Positions 49,881 to 58,384 of a DNA stretch of 64,000 nucleotides are shown here, piece by piece. The stretch covers positions 1-64,000 of the forward strand of contig JBLMWU010000057.1 of the NCBI GenBank assembly GCA_050257395.1, in the 5' to 3' direction. The notes below the pieces were generated by a model. The model had not been told where the DNA came from, did not search any database, and saw only the letters and a program-made list of their open reading frames with translations. Source of the stretch: JAIRTY01 sp050257395 (GTDB lineage: Bacteria > Actinomycetota > Actinomycetes > Streptosporangiales > Streptosporangiaceae). How positions within the stretch are numbered: the first letter of the stretch is position 1; each line of letters starts with the position of its first letter. The position numbers were made by a program, and so were the translations under genes.

Positions 49881-50750
49881 CTACCGGGCCCAGGGGGCCA
49901 CCTTGCGCTGGACGAGCGCGATCAGGCCGCGCAGCAGCACTCCCAGGGTCATGATCACCAGGACCACGGCGAGCGCTTTGTCGGTGTGATAGGTCTGCGC
50001 CGCGGTCTCCAGCAGGTTGCCGAGGCCGCTGAGCTGGGTGAAGATCTCCGCGATGAACATGCCGACCAGGCCCATGGCCACGCCCTGCGCGGCCCCGGCA
50101 GCGATGTAGGGGACGGTGCCGGGCAGCAGCACGTGCCGCCACAGACCGGCCCGGCCCATCCGCAGCGACCGGGCCACCTCCAGCAGATCACTGTCGATGT
50201 TGCGGACCCCCACCGACACCGTGACCACGCTGGGGAACAGCACGAACAGCGCGATGATCAGCTCCTGGGTGACCACGCCAAAGCCGAGCCAGATGCTCAG
50301 CAGCGGCACGATCGCCACCATCGGCGTGGCGTACAGCGCGTACAGGTACAGCCCGGTCGCGGCTTCGGCCTTGCGGTAGACGCCGATGCACATGCCGATC
50401 ACCACGCCGGCCGCCAGGCCGGTCAGGTAGCCGATGGCGAACGTCCACAGGCTGTACCACAGGGCGCTCAGCAGGCCGCCGGTGCGGACCAGGTCCACCA
50501 GGGCGCCCAGCACCCGGGTGATGGGAACGAAGATCACCGCGATGGAGTGCACGCCGTAGTACTGCCAGGCCGCGAGGATGACGACCAGCGAAGCGATGCG
50601 GATCCCCAGGTAGACACGGCGGTCGCGGCGGTTGCGGCGGCGCCGCCGGCCGGCGATGGCCTGCTCTATCTCTTCCCGGGTGGCAGCGGGGGTGCCGGCG
50701 GTCCCGGGCGGGGCGCCGGCTGCGGGGGTGGTGCTGGCGGGGTCGGTCAT
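49881..50750 (-). CDS. ABC transporter permease (SsuC/TauC type)
   Basis: A 289-residue permease with about six membrane helices. The ABC-coupling EAA-like loop includes EVARSLRMGRAGLWRHVLLPGTVPY. It forms the channel of the SsuABC/TauABC-type importer and overlaps the upstream ATPase gene stop by four bases. Confidence 0.92.
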   Translation of the reverse strand: MTDPASTTPAAGAPPGTAGTPAATREEIEQAIAGRRRRRNRRDRRVYLGIRIASLVVILAAWQYYGVHSIAVIFVPITRVLGALVDLVRTGGLLSALWYSLWTFAIGYLTGLAAGVVIGMCIGVYRKAEAATGLYLYALYATPMVAIVPLLSIWLGFGVVTQELIIALFVLFPSVVTVSVGVRNIDSDLLEVARSLRMGRAGLWRHVLLPGTVPYIAAGAAQGVAMGLVGMFIAEIFTQLSGLGNLLETAAQTYHTDKALAVVLVIMTLGVLLRGLIALVQRKVAPWAR

Positions 50751-51601
50751 TGGTCACCTGCCTGGCGGATGGCGCTCTGGCGGAGCAGACCCCAGATCTC
50801 ATCGCGCAGGCCCGCGTACGCGGGGTCGTGACGGACCTGGGAGATGGTGCGGGGCTGGCTGATCGGCACCGGCAGATCCCGGATGATGCGGCCCGGCCTG
50901 CTGGCCATGACCACGATCCGGTCGCCGAGCGTGATCGCCTCGTCGATGCTGTGGGTAATGAAGACGATGGTCTGCCGCAGCCGGTCGCGCAGCGCCAGCA
51001 GGTCCTCCTGCAGCACCTCGCGCACCTGCGCGTCCACCGCTGCGAACGGCTCGTCCATGAGCAGCACGTCGGGTGCGGTCGCCAGGGCGCGGGCGAGGCC
51101 GGCCCGCTGCTTCATGCCGCCCGAGAGCTGGGCCGGGTACTTGCGCTCGTGCCCGGTCAGGCCCACGGTGGCGATCGCCTCGGCGACCCGGCGCTCCCGC
51201 TCGCCCCGCTCGGTGCGGGCGAGCTGGAGCGGCAGCGCCACGTTGCGTTGGACGTTCTTCCACGGGAACAGCCCGAAGTGCTGGAACACCACCGCCACCC
51301 GCGGGTCCGGGCCGGTGACCGTGGCGCCGCCGATGGCGATGCTGCCGTGGTCGGCCTCGGTGAGCCCGGCCATCATCCGCAGCAGCGTGGTCTTGCCGCA
51401 GCCGGACGGCCCCACGATGCACACGAACTGGCCCGGCTCGATGGCGAGGCTGACGTCCTCCAGCACGATCCCGCCGGGGAACCACTTGTAGACGCCATGG
51501 CATTCGATCCGCCCGTCCCCCGCGGGTCGGCCGGCGGCATCCCCGGCCCGGGCGGCGGGCGCCGCCGGGTCCCCGGCTGGTGCGCGGGCCATGTCCGGCA
51601 T
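50747..51601 (-). CDS. ABC transporter ATPase (SsuB/TauB type)
   Basis: A 284-residue ATP-binding protein. Walker A GPSGCGKTTLLRM, signature LSGGMKQRAGLARAL, Walker B LLMDEPFAAVDAQVR and switch His in FITHSIDEA are intact. An N-terminal Ala/Pro-rich tail of about 35 residues is dispensable-looking. ATG at 51601 follows GAGG. Transcription starts in the divergent region that carries two GGTCTGACC sites. Confidence 0.92.
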   Translation of the reverse strand: MPDMARAPAGDPAAPAARAGDAAGRPAGDGRIECHGVYKWFPGGIVLEDVSLAIEPGQFVCIVGPSGCGKTTLLRMMAGLTEADHGSIAIGGATVTGPDPRVAVVFQHFGLFPWKNVQRNVALPLQLARTERGERERRVAEAIATVGLTGHERKYPAQLSGGMKQRAGLARALATAPDVLLMDEPFAAVDAQVREVLQEDLLALRDRLRQTIVFITHSIDEAITLGDRIVVMASRPGRIIRDLPVPISQPRTISQVRHDPAYAGLRDEIWGLLRQSAIRQAGDQ

Positions 51602-51693
51602 GGGACTGCCTCCCTCGTCGTCGATAGGCGGCAAGACTGTTGCCGGCGCCGCGGGGTCCGCGGTCACCAGCATGTCTGCGTTCAGCGGTCTAA

Positions 51694-51702
51694 GGTCTGA
51701 CC
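51694..51702. promoter_or_regulatory. GntR/FadR-type operator half of a pair, copy 1
   Basis: GGTCTGACC is a nine-base palindrome with the GGTC-N-GACC core of FadR-family GntR operators. It lies 92 bases before the ABC ATPase start. The GntR regulator at 53339 is the likely binder. Confidence 0.65.
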
Positions 51703-51841
51703 ACTGATGACGGGGGACATTAGCTGCGGCGGCTGGGCATGTCAATGATTTGACCAGCTCCGTGCCATTAGCGCATCTCGTTACGGATGCCTGTTGACAG
51801 GCGGAGAAGCCAGGTCCTACGGTTCGGCTCGTAATGTCAGA

Positions 51842-51850
51842 GGTCTGACC
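51842..51850. promoter_or_regulatory. GntR/FadR-type operator, copy 2
   Basis: Another exact GGTCTGACC, 148 bases from the first, lying 12 bases before the UxaA small-subunit GTG, just upstream of its ribosome-binding site. It is embedded in the 14-base palindrome GTCAGAGGTCTGAC (51836-51849). The two copies flank the divergent promoters and would repress both directions. Confidence 0.68.
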
Positions 51851-51862
51851 ACGGAGGTAACT

Positions 51863-52183
51863 GTGACCGAATCCGCCTCCCCTCCCCCGTCCGGGGAGCT
51901 CGCGTTCCTGGTGCACCGGGAGGGGGACGACGTCGCCGTGGCGGTCCGCGACACCGGGCCTGGTGACGCGGCCGGCGCCCTGCTCGACACCGGGCGGCGT
52001 TTCGGGATCGCCGTGCGGGCCGACATCCCGCTCGGCCACAAGGTGGCCCTGCGCGACCTGGCCGAGGATGAAGAGGTGACCGAATACGGCGTCACCATCG
52101 GGCTGACCCGCTGTGACATCCAGGCCGGGGACCTCGTCCACACACACAACATCAGGAGCGCACGGTGGCGCAGCAGCCTCTGA
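51863..52183 (+). CDS. UxaA-family lyase small subunit (SAF domain), SuyA-like
   Basis: A 106-residue SAF-domain protein of the altronate/galactarate dehydratase family. Key blocks are RFGIAVRADIPLGHKVALRDL and YGVTIGLTRCDIQAGDLVHTHN, the latter a family signature. Split small and large subunits occur in (2R)-sulfolactate sulfo-lyase (SuyAB) as well as in other UxaA-like enzymes. The GTG start has a strong GGAGG five bases upstream. It overlaps the next gene by 19 bases. Confidence 0.87.
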   Translation: MTESASPPPSGELAFLVHREGDDVAVAVRDTGPGDAAGALLDTGRRFGIAVRADIPLGHKVALRDLAEDEEVTEYGVTIGLTRCDIQAGDLVHTHNIRSARWRSSL

Positions 52184-53322
52184 CCGGGTACCGGCGGCCC
52201 GACGGCCGGGTCGGCATCCGCAACCACGTGGTGATCATCCCGGTGGACGATCTCTCCAACGCCGTGGCCGAGTCGGTGGCCAAGGCCATCCCCGGCACCA
52301 TGGCCCTCCCCCACCCCTACGGGCGGCTGCAGTTCGGCGCCGACCTCGAGCTGTTCTTCCGCACCATGATCGGCACCGGCGCCAACCCCAACGTGGCCGC
52401 GGCGGTGGTGATCGGCATCGAGCCGGCCTGGACCGAGCGGATCGCCAGCGGCATCGCCGAGACCGGCAAGCCGGTGGCCTCGTTCTCCATCGAGCGCAAC
52501 GGCGACCTGCGGGTGCTGGAGATGGCCGCCCGGCGGGCGGCGCAGCTGCTGCAGGACGCCAGCGAGCTCAGCCGGGTGCCCGTCCAGCGTGGCGAGCTGC
52601 TGATGAGCATCAAGTGCGGCGAGTCCGACACCACCAGCGGCCTGGGCGCCAATCCGGCGACCTCGCAGGCGGTGGACCGGCACATCGCGGCCGGCGGCAC
52701 CGTGATCTTCGGCGAGACCACCGAGCTGACCGGCGGCGAGCACCTGATCGCCGCGCGCTGCGCCACCGACGAGGTGCGCAAGGAGTTCCAGGCCTTCTAC
52801 GACGGCTACATCGCGATGGTGGAGCGGTCAGGCGCCAACCTGCTCGGCTCCCAGCCGACGCAGGGCAACATCCGCGGCGGCCTGTCCACCATCGAGGAGA
52901 AGGCCCTCGGCAACATCGAGAAGACCGGCACCGCGCCGGTGGTGGACGCGCTGGCGCCGGGTGAGCGTCCCACCCGGGCGGGCCTGAACTTCATGGACAC
53001 CTCCTGCGCGGCCGCCGAGTTCATCACCCTGACCGCGGCCGCGGGCGCGGTGATCCACCTGTTCCCCACCGGCCAGGGCAACGTGATCGGCAACCCGATC
53101 GAGCCGGTCATCAAGATCTCCGCGAACCCGGTGACGGTCGGGACCATGAGCGAGCACATCGATCTCGACGTGTCCGGCTTGCTGCAATTGCAATACAGCC
53201 TGGCGGAGGCCGGCGACCGGCTGGAGAATGTCATCGACCGCACCGTGAATGGCCGGCTCACCTGCGCCGAGGCGCTCGGCCACCGTGAGTTCGTGCTGAC
53301 CCGCCTGTATCCGAGCGCCTGA
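52165..53322 (+). CDS. UxaA-family lyase large subunit, SuyB-like
   Basis: A 385-residue large subunit of the UxaA/GarD family. It opens GYRRPDGRVGIRNHVVIIP, a hallmark of this family. It has SIKCGESDTTSGLGANPA, EGTTELTGGEHLIA-like loop (FGETTELTGGEHLI) and NFMDTSCAAAEFITLTAAAG with conserved cysteines that hold the iron or Fe-S site. Its length matches SuyB (about 390). Sulfite release from sulfolactate would suit a sulfur-oxidising host, but altronate- or galactarate-type substrates are equally possible on sequence alone. The start is GTG with AGGAG upstream. Confidence 0.87.
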   Translation: MAQQPLTGYRRPDGRVGIRNHVVIIPVDDLSNAVAESVAKAIPGTMALPHPYGRLQFGADLELFFRTMIGTGANPNVAAAVVIGIEPAWTERIASGIAETGKPVASFSIERNGDLRVLEMAARRAAQLLQDASELSRVPVQRGELLMSIKCGESDTTSGLGANPATSQAVDRHIAAGGTVIFGETTELTGGEHLIAARCATDEVRKEFQAFYDGYIAMVERSGANLLGSQPTQGNIRGGLSTIEEKALGNIEKTGTAPVVDALAPGERPTRAGLNFMDTSCAAAEFITLTAAAGAVIHLFPTGQGNVIGNPIEPVIKISANPVTVGTMSEHIDLDVSGLLQLQYSLAEAGDRLENVIDRTVNGRLTCAEALGHREFVLTRLYPSA

Positions 53323-53338
53323 CCGGGGGAAGCCAGCC

Positions 53339-54142
53339 ATGCCCGAGGAGCTTGCCCCGCCGGCCGCTGCCGGCGGGCCGGCCGGCCCGGCCGGTGGCGG
53401 CGCTATCGGCTGGCACTGGATGGGCTCCGGGGAACCGCTGTTCGTGCGGGTGGCCGGGCAGGTGGAGCGTTTTATCGAGGGGAACGGGCTGACGCCGGGC
53501 GACCGCCTGCCCGGCGAGCGGGAGCTCTCCGAGCTGCTGGGCGTCAGCAGGGCCTCGGTCCGCGAGGCCCTGCGCTCCCTGCAGGCCCGCGGGGTGGTGC
53601 TGGTCCGGCACGGCAAGGGCGTGTTCGTGGCCGCGCCGGACGAGGGTGAGCGCGCCCTGGAGCGGTTCGCCCGGCTGCGCGAGGTCGGCATGGAGGAGCT
53701 GTTCGCCATGCGCGAGGTGCTGGAGGTGCCGGCGGCCGGCTGGACCGCGGCCGCCGCCACCGACGAGCAGCTCCAGGAGCTGATGCGGACGTTCGAAGCC
53801 CTCGCCGAGGGTGTCCGCACCCGCCGGCCCGCCAGGGAGCTGCAGGTCATGGACGCGAAGCTGCACCTGCAGATCGCCGAGTTCGCCAACAACCGGTTCC
53901 TGGCGATGACGCAGACGGTGCTGCAGGAGATGCTGGCCCGCAGCATGGAGACCACCCTCGCCATCGCGGGCCGCCCGGCCCGGTCGGTCCGCGAGCACGC
54001 GGAGATCGTGGAGGCCCTGCTGGCCCGCGACCCCGCGCGGGCCCGGGCCGCCGCCCGGCGCCACATCCACAGCTCGCGCCGCGCCGCCCTCAGGCGCATG
54101 GCCAGCGAACGCCAGCCGCCACCCGGCAGCTCGCCGGCGTAA
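53339..54142 (+). CDS. GntR-family (FadR/FCD) transcriptional regulator
   Basis: A 267-residue regulator with an N-terminal winged helix (GDRLPGERELSELLGVSRASVREALRSL) and a C-terminal FCD effector domain (MEELFAMREVLEVPAA, MDAKLHLQIAEFANN, EHAEIVEALLARDP). It probably binds the two GGTCTGACC sites at 51694 and 51842 and responds to a pathway acid. It sits 16 bases after the large-subunit stop. Confidence 0.92.
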   Translation: MPEELAPPAAAGGPAGPAGGGAIGWHWMGSGEPLFVRVAGQVERFIEGNGLTPGDRLPGERELSELLGVSRASVREALRSLQARGVVLVRHGKGVFVAAPDEGERALERFARLREVGMEELFAMREVLEVPAAGWTAAAATDEQLQELMRTFEALAEGVRTRRPARELQVMDAKLHLQIAEFANNRFLAMTQTVLQEMLARSMETTLAIAGRPARSVREHAEIVEALLARDPARARAAARRHIHSSRRAALRRMASERQPPPGSSPA

Positions 54143-54225
54143 AACCGGATCGCCTGCCCGCGAGCGGCAGGCAGCGGTCATATTCACCCGGCTGCACAGG
54201 CAGCGGAAATCCTGTCACCGGATGA

Positions 54226-54252
54226 CCACATAATCCGGCACGGATTATGTGG
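54226..54252. repeat. Perfect 12-bp inverted repeat between convergent genes
   Basis: CCACATAATCCG and CGGATTATGTGG are perfect 12-base arms with the three-base loop GCA. An outer 11-base inverted pair also exists (CCTGTCACCGG at 54211 and CCGGTGACAGG at 54283). The hairpin lies between the ends of convergent genes, so it may be a bidirectional terminator; its AT-rich arms are odd for this genome. Confidence 0.6.
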
Positions 54253-54265
54253 CAACGTGTTTTAA

Positions 54266-54574
54266 TTACGCGGCGTTAATACCCGGTGACAGGAGAGCGA
54301 TAGCCGACAGCACGGCTTCACAATGCTCAGTGCTGAGGACACCCTCACCGGAACGCCATGTTGCCCATACCCGGTCTCTCAGCTGCTTGGGAATCTGATA
54401 CCAATGCCTGCGGCACATGAGGCGCGACCGGCTGATCTGACGCCCGCAGCCGGTGACCGGGCAGCTGCCCGTGGGCCGCAGCACCGCCATCACCTGGCCA
54501 CCTGGCCCCCGGCCCGGGCCCGCCGTTAATCCTGTCGCCAATTCCCCTGCCGGCGCCTGGCTGGTCATGCTCAT
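54266..54574 (-). CDS. Small zinc-motif protein (unknown family)
   Basis: A 102-residue protein. Its core CPVTGCGRQISRSRLMC and RRHWYQIPKQLRDR look like a compact C-x4-C / C-x2-H zinc module, of a type seen in small actinobacterial and phage proteins. I do not know the function. ATG at 54574 follows GGAGGG. The N-terminal third is low-complexity. It converges on the GntR gene. Confidence 0.62.
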   Translation of the reverse strand: MSMTSQAPAGELATGLTAGPGRGPGGQVMAVLRPTGSCPVTGCGRQISRSRLMCRRHWYQIPKQLRDRVWATWRSGEGVLSTEHCEAVLSAIALLSPGINAA

Positions 54575-54845
54575 CCCCGCCCTCCATGCTGAATCACCCC
54601 ACAATACGCCTAACTCAGGGTAATTCCGCCGCGCGGGGCGGAAATCCTGGCGCTGCCCCGGCACGGATGCGCTCCGGGCAGTCCGCTGCCCCGGCGCTGT
54701 CAACCGGCAGCCGGATCAGCGCGTCATACCGGGATGCGCATTCCTGGCGCACGCACATTGCCGGGCTATCGGTACCCGCTTATAACGGCACGGCTATTGG
54801 GCGGCCGGGCCCGGCGGTCACGCCGGCGGTGCGCGGCGGACGTGC

Positions 54846-55637
54846 TCAGGCCGGGAGCATGCCGACGGCCATGAACCTGCCGCACGGCCGCGCGGCCCGG
54901 TCGGAGAAGAACTCCCCCGTCGAGGCCCGGGTGTCCACGCCCATCGGGTGCACGTTCGCGTCCGCGACCCCTGATTCCCGCAGCTGGATGCGCAGCGCAC
55001 CCAGCAGGTCGAAGGTGCAGTGTCCCGGCCGGGTGGGCCGCAGCAGCCCGGCGTCCCCGAACGCCGCGGTCACCTGCGCCGCCTGGGCGTCCCCGATCTC
55101 GTAGCTGTCCGCGCCGATCGCCGGGCCGATGCCCGCCAGCAGGTCCCCGGGCTGCGAGCCGAACGCGGCGGCCATCGTCTCGATCGTCCGCGGCAGCACC
55201 CCGAGCACCGTCCCGGCCCGGCCGCAGTGCGCGACGCCGACCGCCCGCCGCCGCGGGTCGAAGAGAACGACGGGGGCGCAATCCGCCACGATGACCGCCA
55301 GGGCGGCCCCCGGCAGGTCCGTCACCATCGCGTCGGTCGCCGGCAGCGCGCCCGCCGCATCCGCGGCACCGTCATGACCCCGCCCGGCGAGCGCCGCATC
55401 GATGACCGCCACCCGGTCACCGTGCTGCTGGTCGGCCACGGTCAGCCGGTCAACCCCGAGCGCCGCGCACAGGCGGCGGCGGTTCTCCAGCACGGCCTGG
55501 TGGTCGTCGCCGACATGGTCGCCCAGGTTGAGGCTCGCGTAGGCCCCCGTGCTCACCCCGCCGTGGCGGGTGGTAACGACGGCGGTCACCCGGTCGCTGT
55601 GAAAAGGAAACGGGCGCAACGCCAGACCCAGGCTCAC
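54846..55637 (-). CDS. YfiH/PgeF-family polyphenol oxidase-like protein
   Basis: A 263-residue member of the YfiH/LACC1 family (also called multicopper polyphenol oxidoreductase, or purine nucleoside/peptidoglycan-editing enzyme). Blocks include TTRHGGVSTGAYASLNLG, DQQHGDRV and VIVADCAPVVLFDP. The usual HAGWRG is altered to HCGRAGTV. The substrate is uncertain in this family. It is divergent from the TPR gene. Confidence 0.87.
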   Translation of the reverse strand: MSLGLALRPFPFHSDRVTAVVTTRHGGVSTGAYASLNLGDHVGDDHQAVLENRRRLCAALGVDRLTVADQQHGDRVAVIDAALAGRGHDGAADAAGALPATDAMVTDLPGAALAVIVADCAPVVLFDPRRRAVGVAHCGRAGTVLGVLPRTIETMAAAFGSQPGDLLAGIGPAIGADSYEIGDAQAAQVTAAFGDAGLLRPTRPGHCTFDLLGALRIQLRESGVADANVHPMGVDTRASTGEFFSDRAARPCGRFMAVGMLPA

Positions 55638-55721
55638 CTGCTCACCCTAACGTCGCGGGCGCACGCCCCCATCCCGGCTGGCCGGTCCGCACCGCCGGCA
55701 GCCCTCGTCGAACCTGGGTAA

Positions 55722-55739
55722 TCCCGCAAAAAAGCGGGA
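55722..55739. promoter_or_regulatory. TCCCGC-A6-GCGGGA hairpin in the divergent region
   Basis: A six-base perfect stem with an A6 loop, 83 bases after the YfiH start and 96 before the TPR gene start. It could be an operator or a transcript hairpin. Nothing further can be said. Confidence 0.35.
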
Positions 55740-55834
55740 CAACTGGAAAACCGCCGCTGTGGTAGTTCTCGGTACAGGGCCAGGCGCGCACCATCATCCG
55801 GCGCGGCTGGCCCGATACGGGACGGGGTGCGGGT

Positions 55835-56737
55835 GTGGATGATCTGGAGTCCTGGGGGGACGAGGCAGCCGGCGGGGGCGGCCACGCCGCCTGGCTCGAT
55901 CACGCCGTCGGTCTCCTCGGCGCCGGCGAGCGCACAGGTGACCGGGACCTGGTCGACGACGCGATCTGGCGGCTGGAACGGCTGGTGCGGATGGCCGGGG
56001 ACCACCCGAACGTGGCCGGCTACCGCTCGCACGCCGGCGCCGCCTGGCTGGCCCGCTACCGGCTGACCGGCTGCGCTGAGGACCTGGACCGGGCCATCGA
56101 GGTCCACCTGCGCGCGGTCGCGGTCCCGGATCCGGTGCCCGAGAACCAGGCCGGCCGGCTGGCCCGGTACGCGGGCGCGCTGCTCGCCCGGTACGAGGCG
56201 ACGGGCGGCGCGGAGCACCTGGCCGCCGCGGTGGCGCTTGCCCGCAGCGCCGCGGACCTGGCCGGTTCCGCCTATCAGCACAAGGAAGAACTCCCGCCCG
56301 TGCTGCAGGACGAGGACTGGCTCACCTGGTCGCGGGACACGGCGGCGCTGTGCCTGGACACGTTCAGTGTCACCCTGACCAAGGTCTGCGGCCGGAAGGC
56401 GGACGCGGCAACCGCCGCCCAGGCCCTCCAGGCGGGCCGGGACGCGGTGCGGCTGACCCCGCGGGGCCACCCCAGCCGGTCACAGCGGCTGGCGGATCTG
56501 GCCGCGGCCCTGCGGGTGTCCTACGCGGTGACCGGCGATCTCGCCGCGCTCACCGAAGCCATCGCCATGCTCCGGCTCGCGGTGGCGCTGACGCCGGACG
56601 GGCACGCCCGGCTGCCGGGCCTGCTGAAGGACCTCGGCGCTGCGCTGCGCGACCAGCTGGAGGCCCAGGAGGGCCGCAGACGGCGTCCTGCAATCCGCTG
56701 GCGCCGTGCCGCGGCCGGCCCCCGGGCCGCCGTGTAG
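55835..56737 (+). CDS. TPR-type repeat protein
   Basis: A 300-residue helical protein made of repeated units such as GDRDLVDDAIWRLERLVRM, GCAEDLDRAIEVHLRAVAV, GGAEHLAAAVALARSAADL and GDLAALTEAIAMLRLAVAL. These match the divergent tetratricopeptide repeats found before CHAT protease domains in actinobacteria, but no CHAT domain is present. The GTG start has a weak GGGG. It may be a scaffold; the arginine-rich C-terminus is odd. Confidence 0.72.
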   Translation: MDDLESWGDEAAGGGGHAAWLDHAVGLLGAGERTGDRDLVDDAIWRLERLVRMAGDHPNVAGYRSHAGAAWLARYRLTGCAEDLDRAIEVHLRAVAVPDPVPENQAGRLARYAGALLARYEATGGAEHLAAAVALARSAADLAGSAYQHKEELPPVLQDEDWLTWSRDTAALCLDTFSVTLTKVCGRKADAATAAQALQAGRDAVRLTPRGHPSRSQRLADLAAALRVSYAVTGDLAALTEAIAMLRLAVALTPDGHARLPGLLKDLGAALRDQLEAQEGRRRRPAIRWRRAAAGPRAAV

Positions 56738-56744
56738 CCGCGGA

Positions 56745-57056
56745 TCACCCGGCCTGCGGGCCCGCCGGGACGTCGCCGAGCTCGCCCACCTCGATGCCGC
56801 CGCTGCGGTCCAGGTGCGGGCAGCCCTTGGCGATGGCCAGCGCGGCGTCCAGGTCGGGCGCCGTGATCAGCGAGTACCCGCCCAGCCCGGTGCGGGCGGG
56901 GTCACAGTCGCCGAGCGAGGCCCGGCTGACCACCGGCTTGCCGAGGTCGGTCAGCTGGTCGCCCATGCTGGCGAACCAGGCCTGCCAGGCCGCGGCGCTC
57001 TCCGGGGTACGGGTGTAGCCGGTGGGGTTGCGGTAGCTGAGAACGAAGGTCGGCAT
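56745..57056 (-). CDS. YCII-related domain protein
   Basis: A 103-residue YCII/DGPF-type protein. It has MPTFVLSYRNPTGYTRTPE and the later GGYSLITAPDLDAALAIAKGCPHL. YCII genes often adjoin ECF sigma factor genes in actinobacteria, and one starts 170 bases away divergently. ATG at 57056 follows GAGGAG. It may modify or sense a ligand for that sigma factor. Confidence 0.85.
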   Translation of the reverse strand: MPTFVLSYRNPTGYTRTPESAAAWQAWFASMGDQLTDLGKPVVSRASLGDCDPARTGLGGYSLITAPDLDAALAIAKGCPHLDRSGGIEVGELGDVPAGPQAG

Positions 57057-57226
57057 CGTCTGCTCCTCAGGTCGGGCCGGCCGGCGCCGGCGGTGCTTTC
57101 GGTCAGTCAGACACCCGCCGGCCCGGGGAGTGGGCGCCGGCGGGCCGCCCATTTCCGGCGGCCGGCGGTGTCAGTACCGGCGGCGGGATGCCCGCGGCCG
57201 GAAGGCCCGAATGCGAAGGTGGGACA

Positions 57227-58234
57227 GTGGGCACGGATCTGATCGACCGCGCGCGGTCCGGGGACGAGGCCGCCTTCCAGGAACTGATCAGCCCTTACCA
57301 GCGCGAGCTGCAGGTGCACTGCTACCGGTTCCTCGGCTCGCTGGCGGATGCCGAGGACGCGCTGCAGGAGACGCTGGTCACCGCCTGGCGGAGCCTGCCG
57401 GGGTTCGAGGGCCGCGCGTCGGTGCGGACCTGGCTGTACCGGATCGCCACCAGCCGCTGCCTGAACCTGCGCCGGTCCGCCAGCCGGCGGGCGGCCGCGA
57501 GCCTCGCCATCCCCGGCGTGCAGCCGCCGGAACCGACCCGCCACGGCGAGGTCATCTGGCTGCAGCCCTGCCCCGACGTGCTGCTCGACGAGCTGCCCGA
57601 CCGCGCGGCCGGCCCCGAAGCCCGGTACGAGGCCCGGGAGGCCGTGTCCCTGGCCTTCGTCACCGCGCTGCAGCTGCTGCCGCCCCGGCAGCGCGCGGCC
57701 CTGATCCTGCGGGACGTCCTCGACTTCCCGGCCAGCGAGACCGCGGCCATCCTCGGCACCACGGAGCAGTCGGTCACCAGCGCGCTCAAGCGCGCCCGGG
57801 CGACCCTGGCCCGGGAGCTGCCCTCCGCTGACACGCCCGCGCCGCCGCAGCCCGGCTCGCCCGCCGAACAGGAACTCCTGACCCGCATCGTCGCCGCCTT
57901 CGAGGCGGCCGATGTGGACGGCATCGTGTCCCTGCTGACCGGGGACGCCTGGCTGCGCATGCCGCCGGTGCCGCTGGAGTACCAGGGCCGGGAGCTGGTG
58001 CGCCGGTTCTTCGCCACGGTGGCGTTCCGGCCGGGCCGCAGCTACCGGCTGATCCCGGCCCGGGCCAACGGCCAGCCCGCGTTCGGCGTCTACGTACGTG
58101 ATCCGCGGACCGGGGCGGCCCACGCCAACGGGCTCCAGGTCATCACCCTGGCCGGCGACCGGATCAGCGCCATTACCCGGTTCGACACCGCGGTCCTGCC
58201 CGCCTTCGGCCTGCCCCGCACCCTGCCCGGCTGA
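57227..58234 (+). CDS. ECF sigma factor with C-terminal SnoaL-like domain
   Basis: A 335-residue sigma-70 family factor. Region 2 (FLGSLADAEDALQETLVTAW) and region 4 (LQLLPPRQRAALILRDVLDF, TTEQSVTSALKRARATL) are clear. A C-terminal SnoaL-like domain of about 120 residues (AAFEAADVDGIVSLLTGDAW) replaces an anti-sigma partner. The GTG at 57227 (AAGGTGGG upstream) fits the conserved start; an earlier ATG at 57188 is less likely. It is divergent from the YCII gene, an association known for this class. Confidence 0.9.
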   Translation: MGTDLIDRARSGDEAAFQELISPYQRELQVHCYRFLGSLADAEDALQETLVTAWRSLPGFEGRASVRTWLYRIATSRCLNLRRSASRRAAASLAIPGVQPPEPTRHGEVIWLQPCPDVLLDELPDRAAGPEARYEAREAVSLAFVTALQLLPPRQRAALILRDVLDFPASETAAILGTTEQSVTSALKRARATLARELPSADTPAPPQPGSPAEQELLTRIVAAFEAADVDGIVSLLTGDAWLRMPPVPLEYQGRELVRRFFATVAFRPGRSYRLIPARANGQPAFGVYVRDPRTGAAHANGLQVITLAGDRISAITRFDTAVLPAFGLPRTLPG

Positions 58235-58384
58235 CCCGCGGCCGGGCTGGGCCCGGCGCTGCCCGTGGGACCTTGGACCCTGCCGGTTCCGCCGCCGGGC
58301 GGGATGTGCTGGGAGATCAAGGCGGGGCAGGTCCCGCGCGGCGTGCCGGCGGGCGCCCCGGTAGCGAGGCGAACTGGGGGACCA

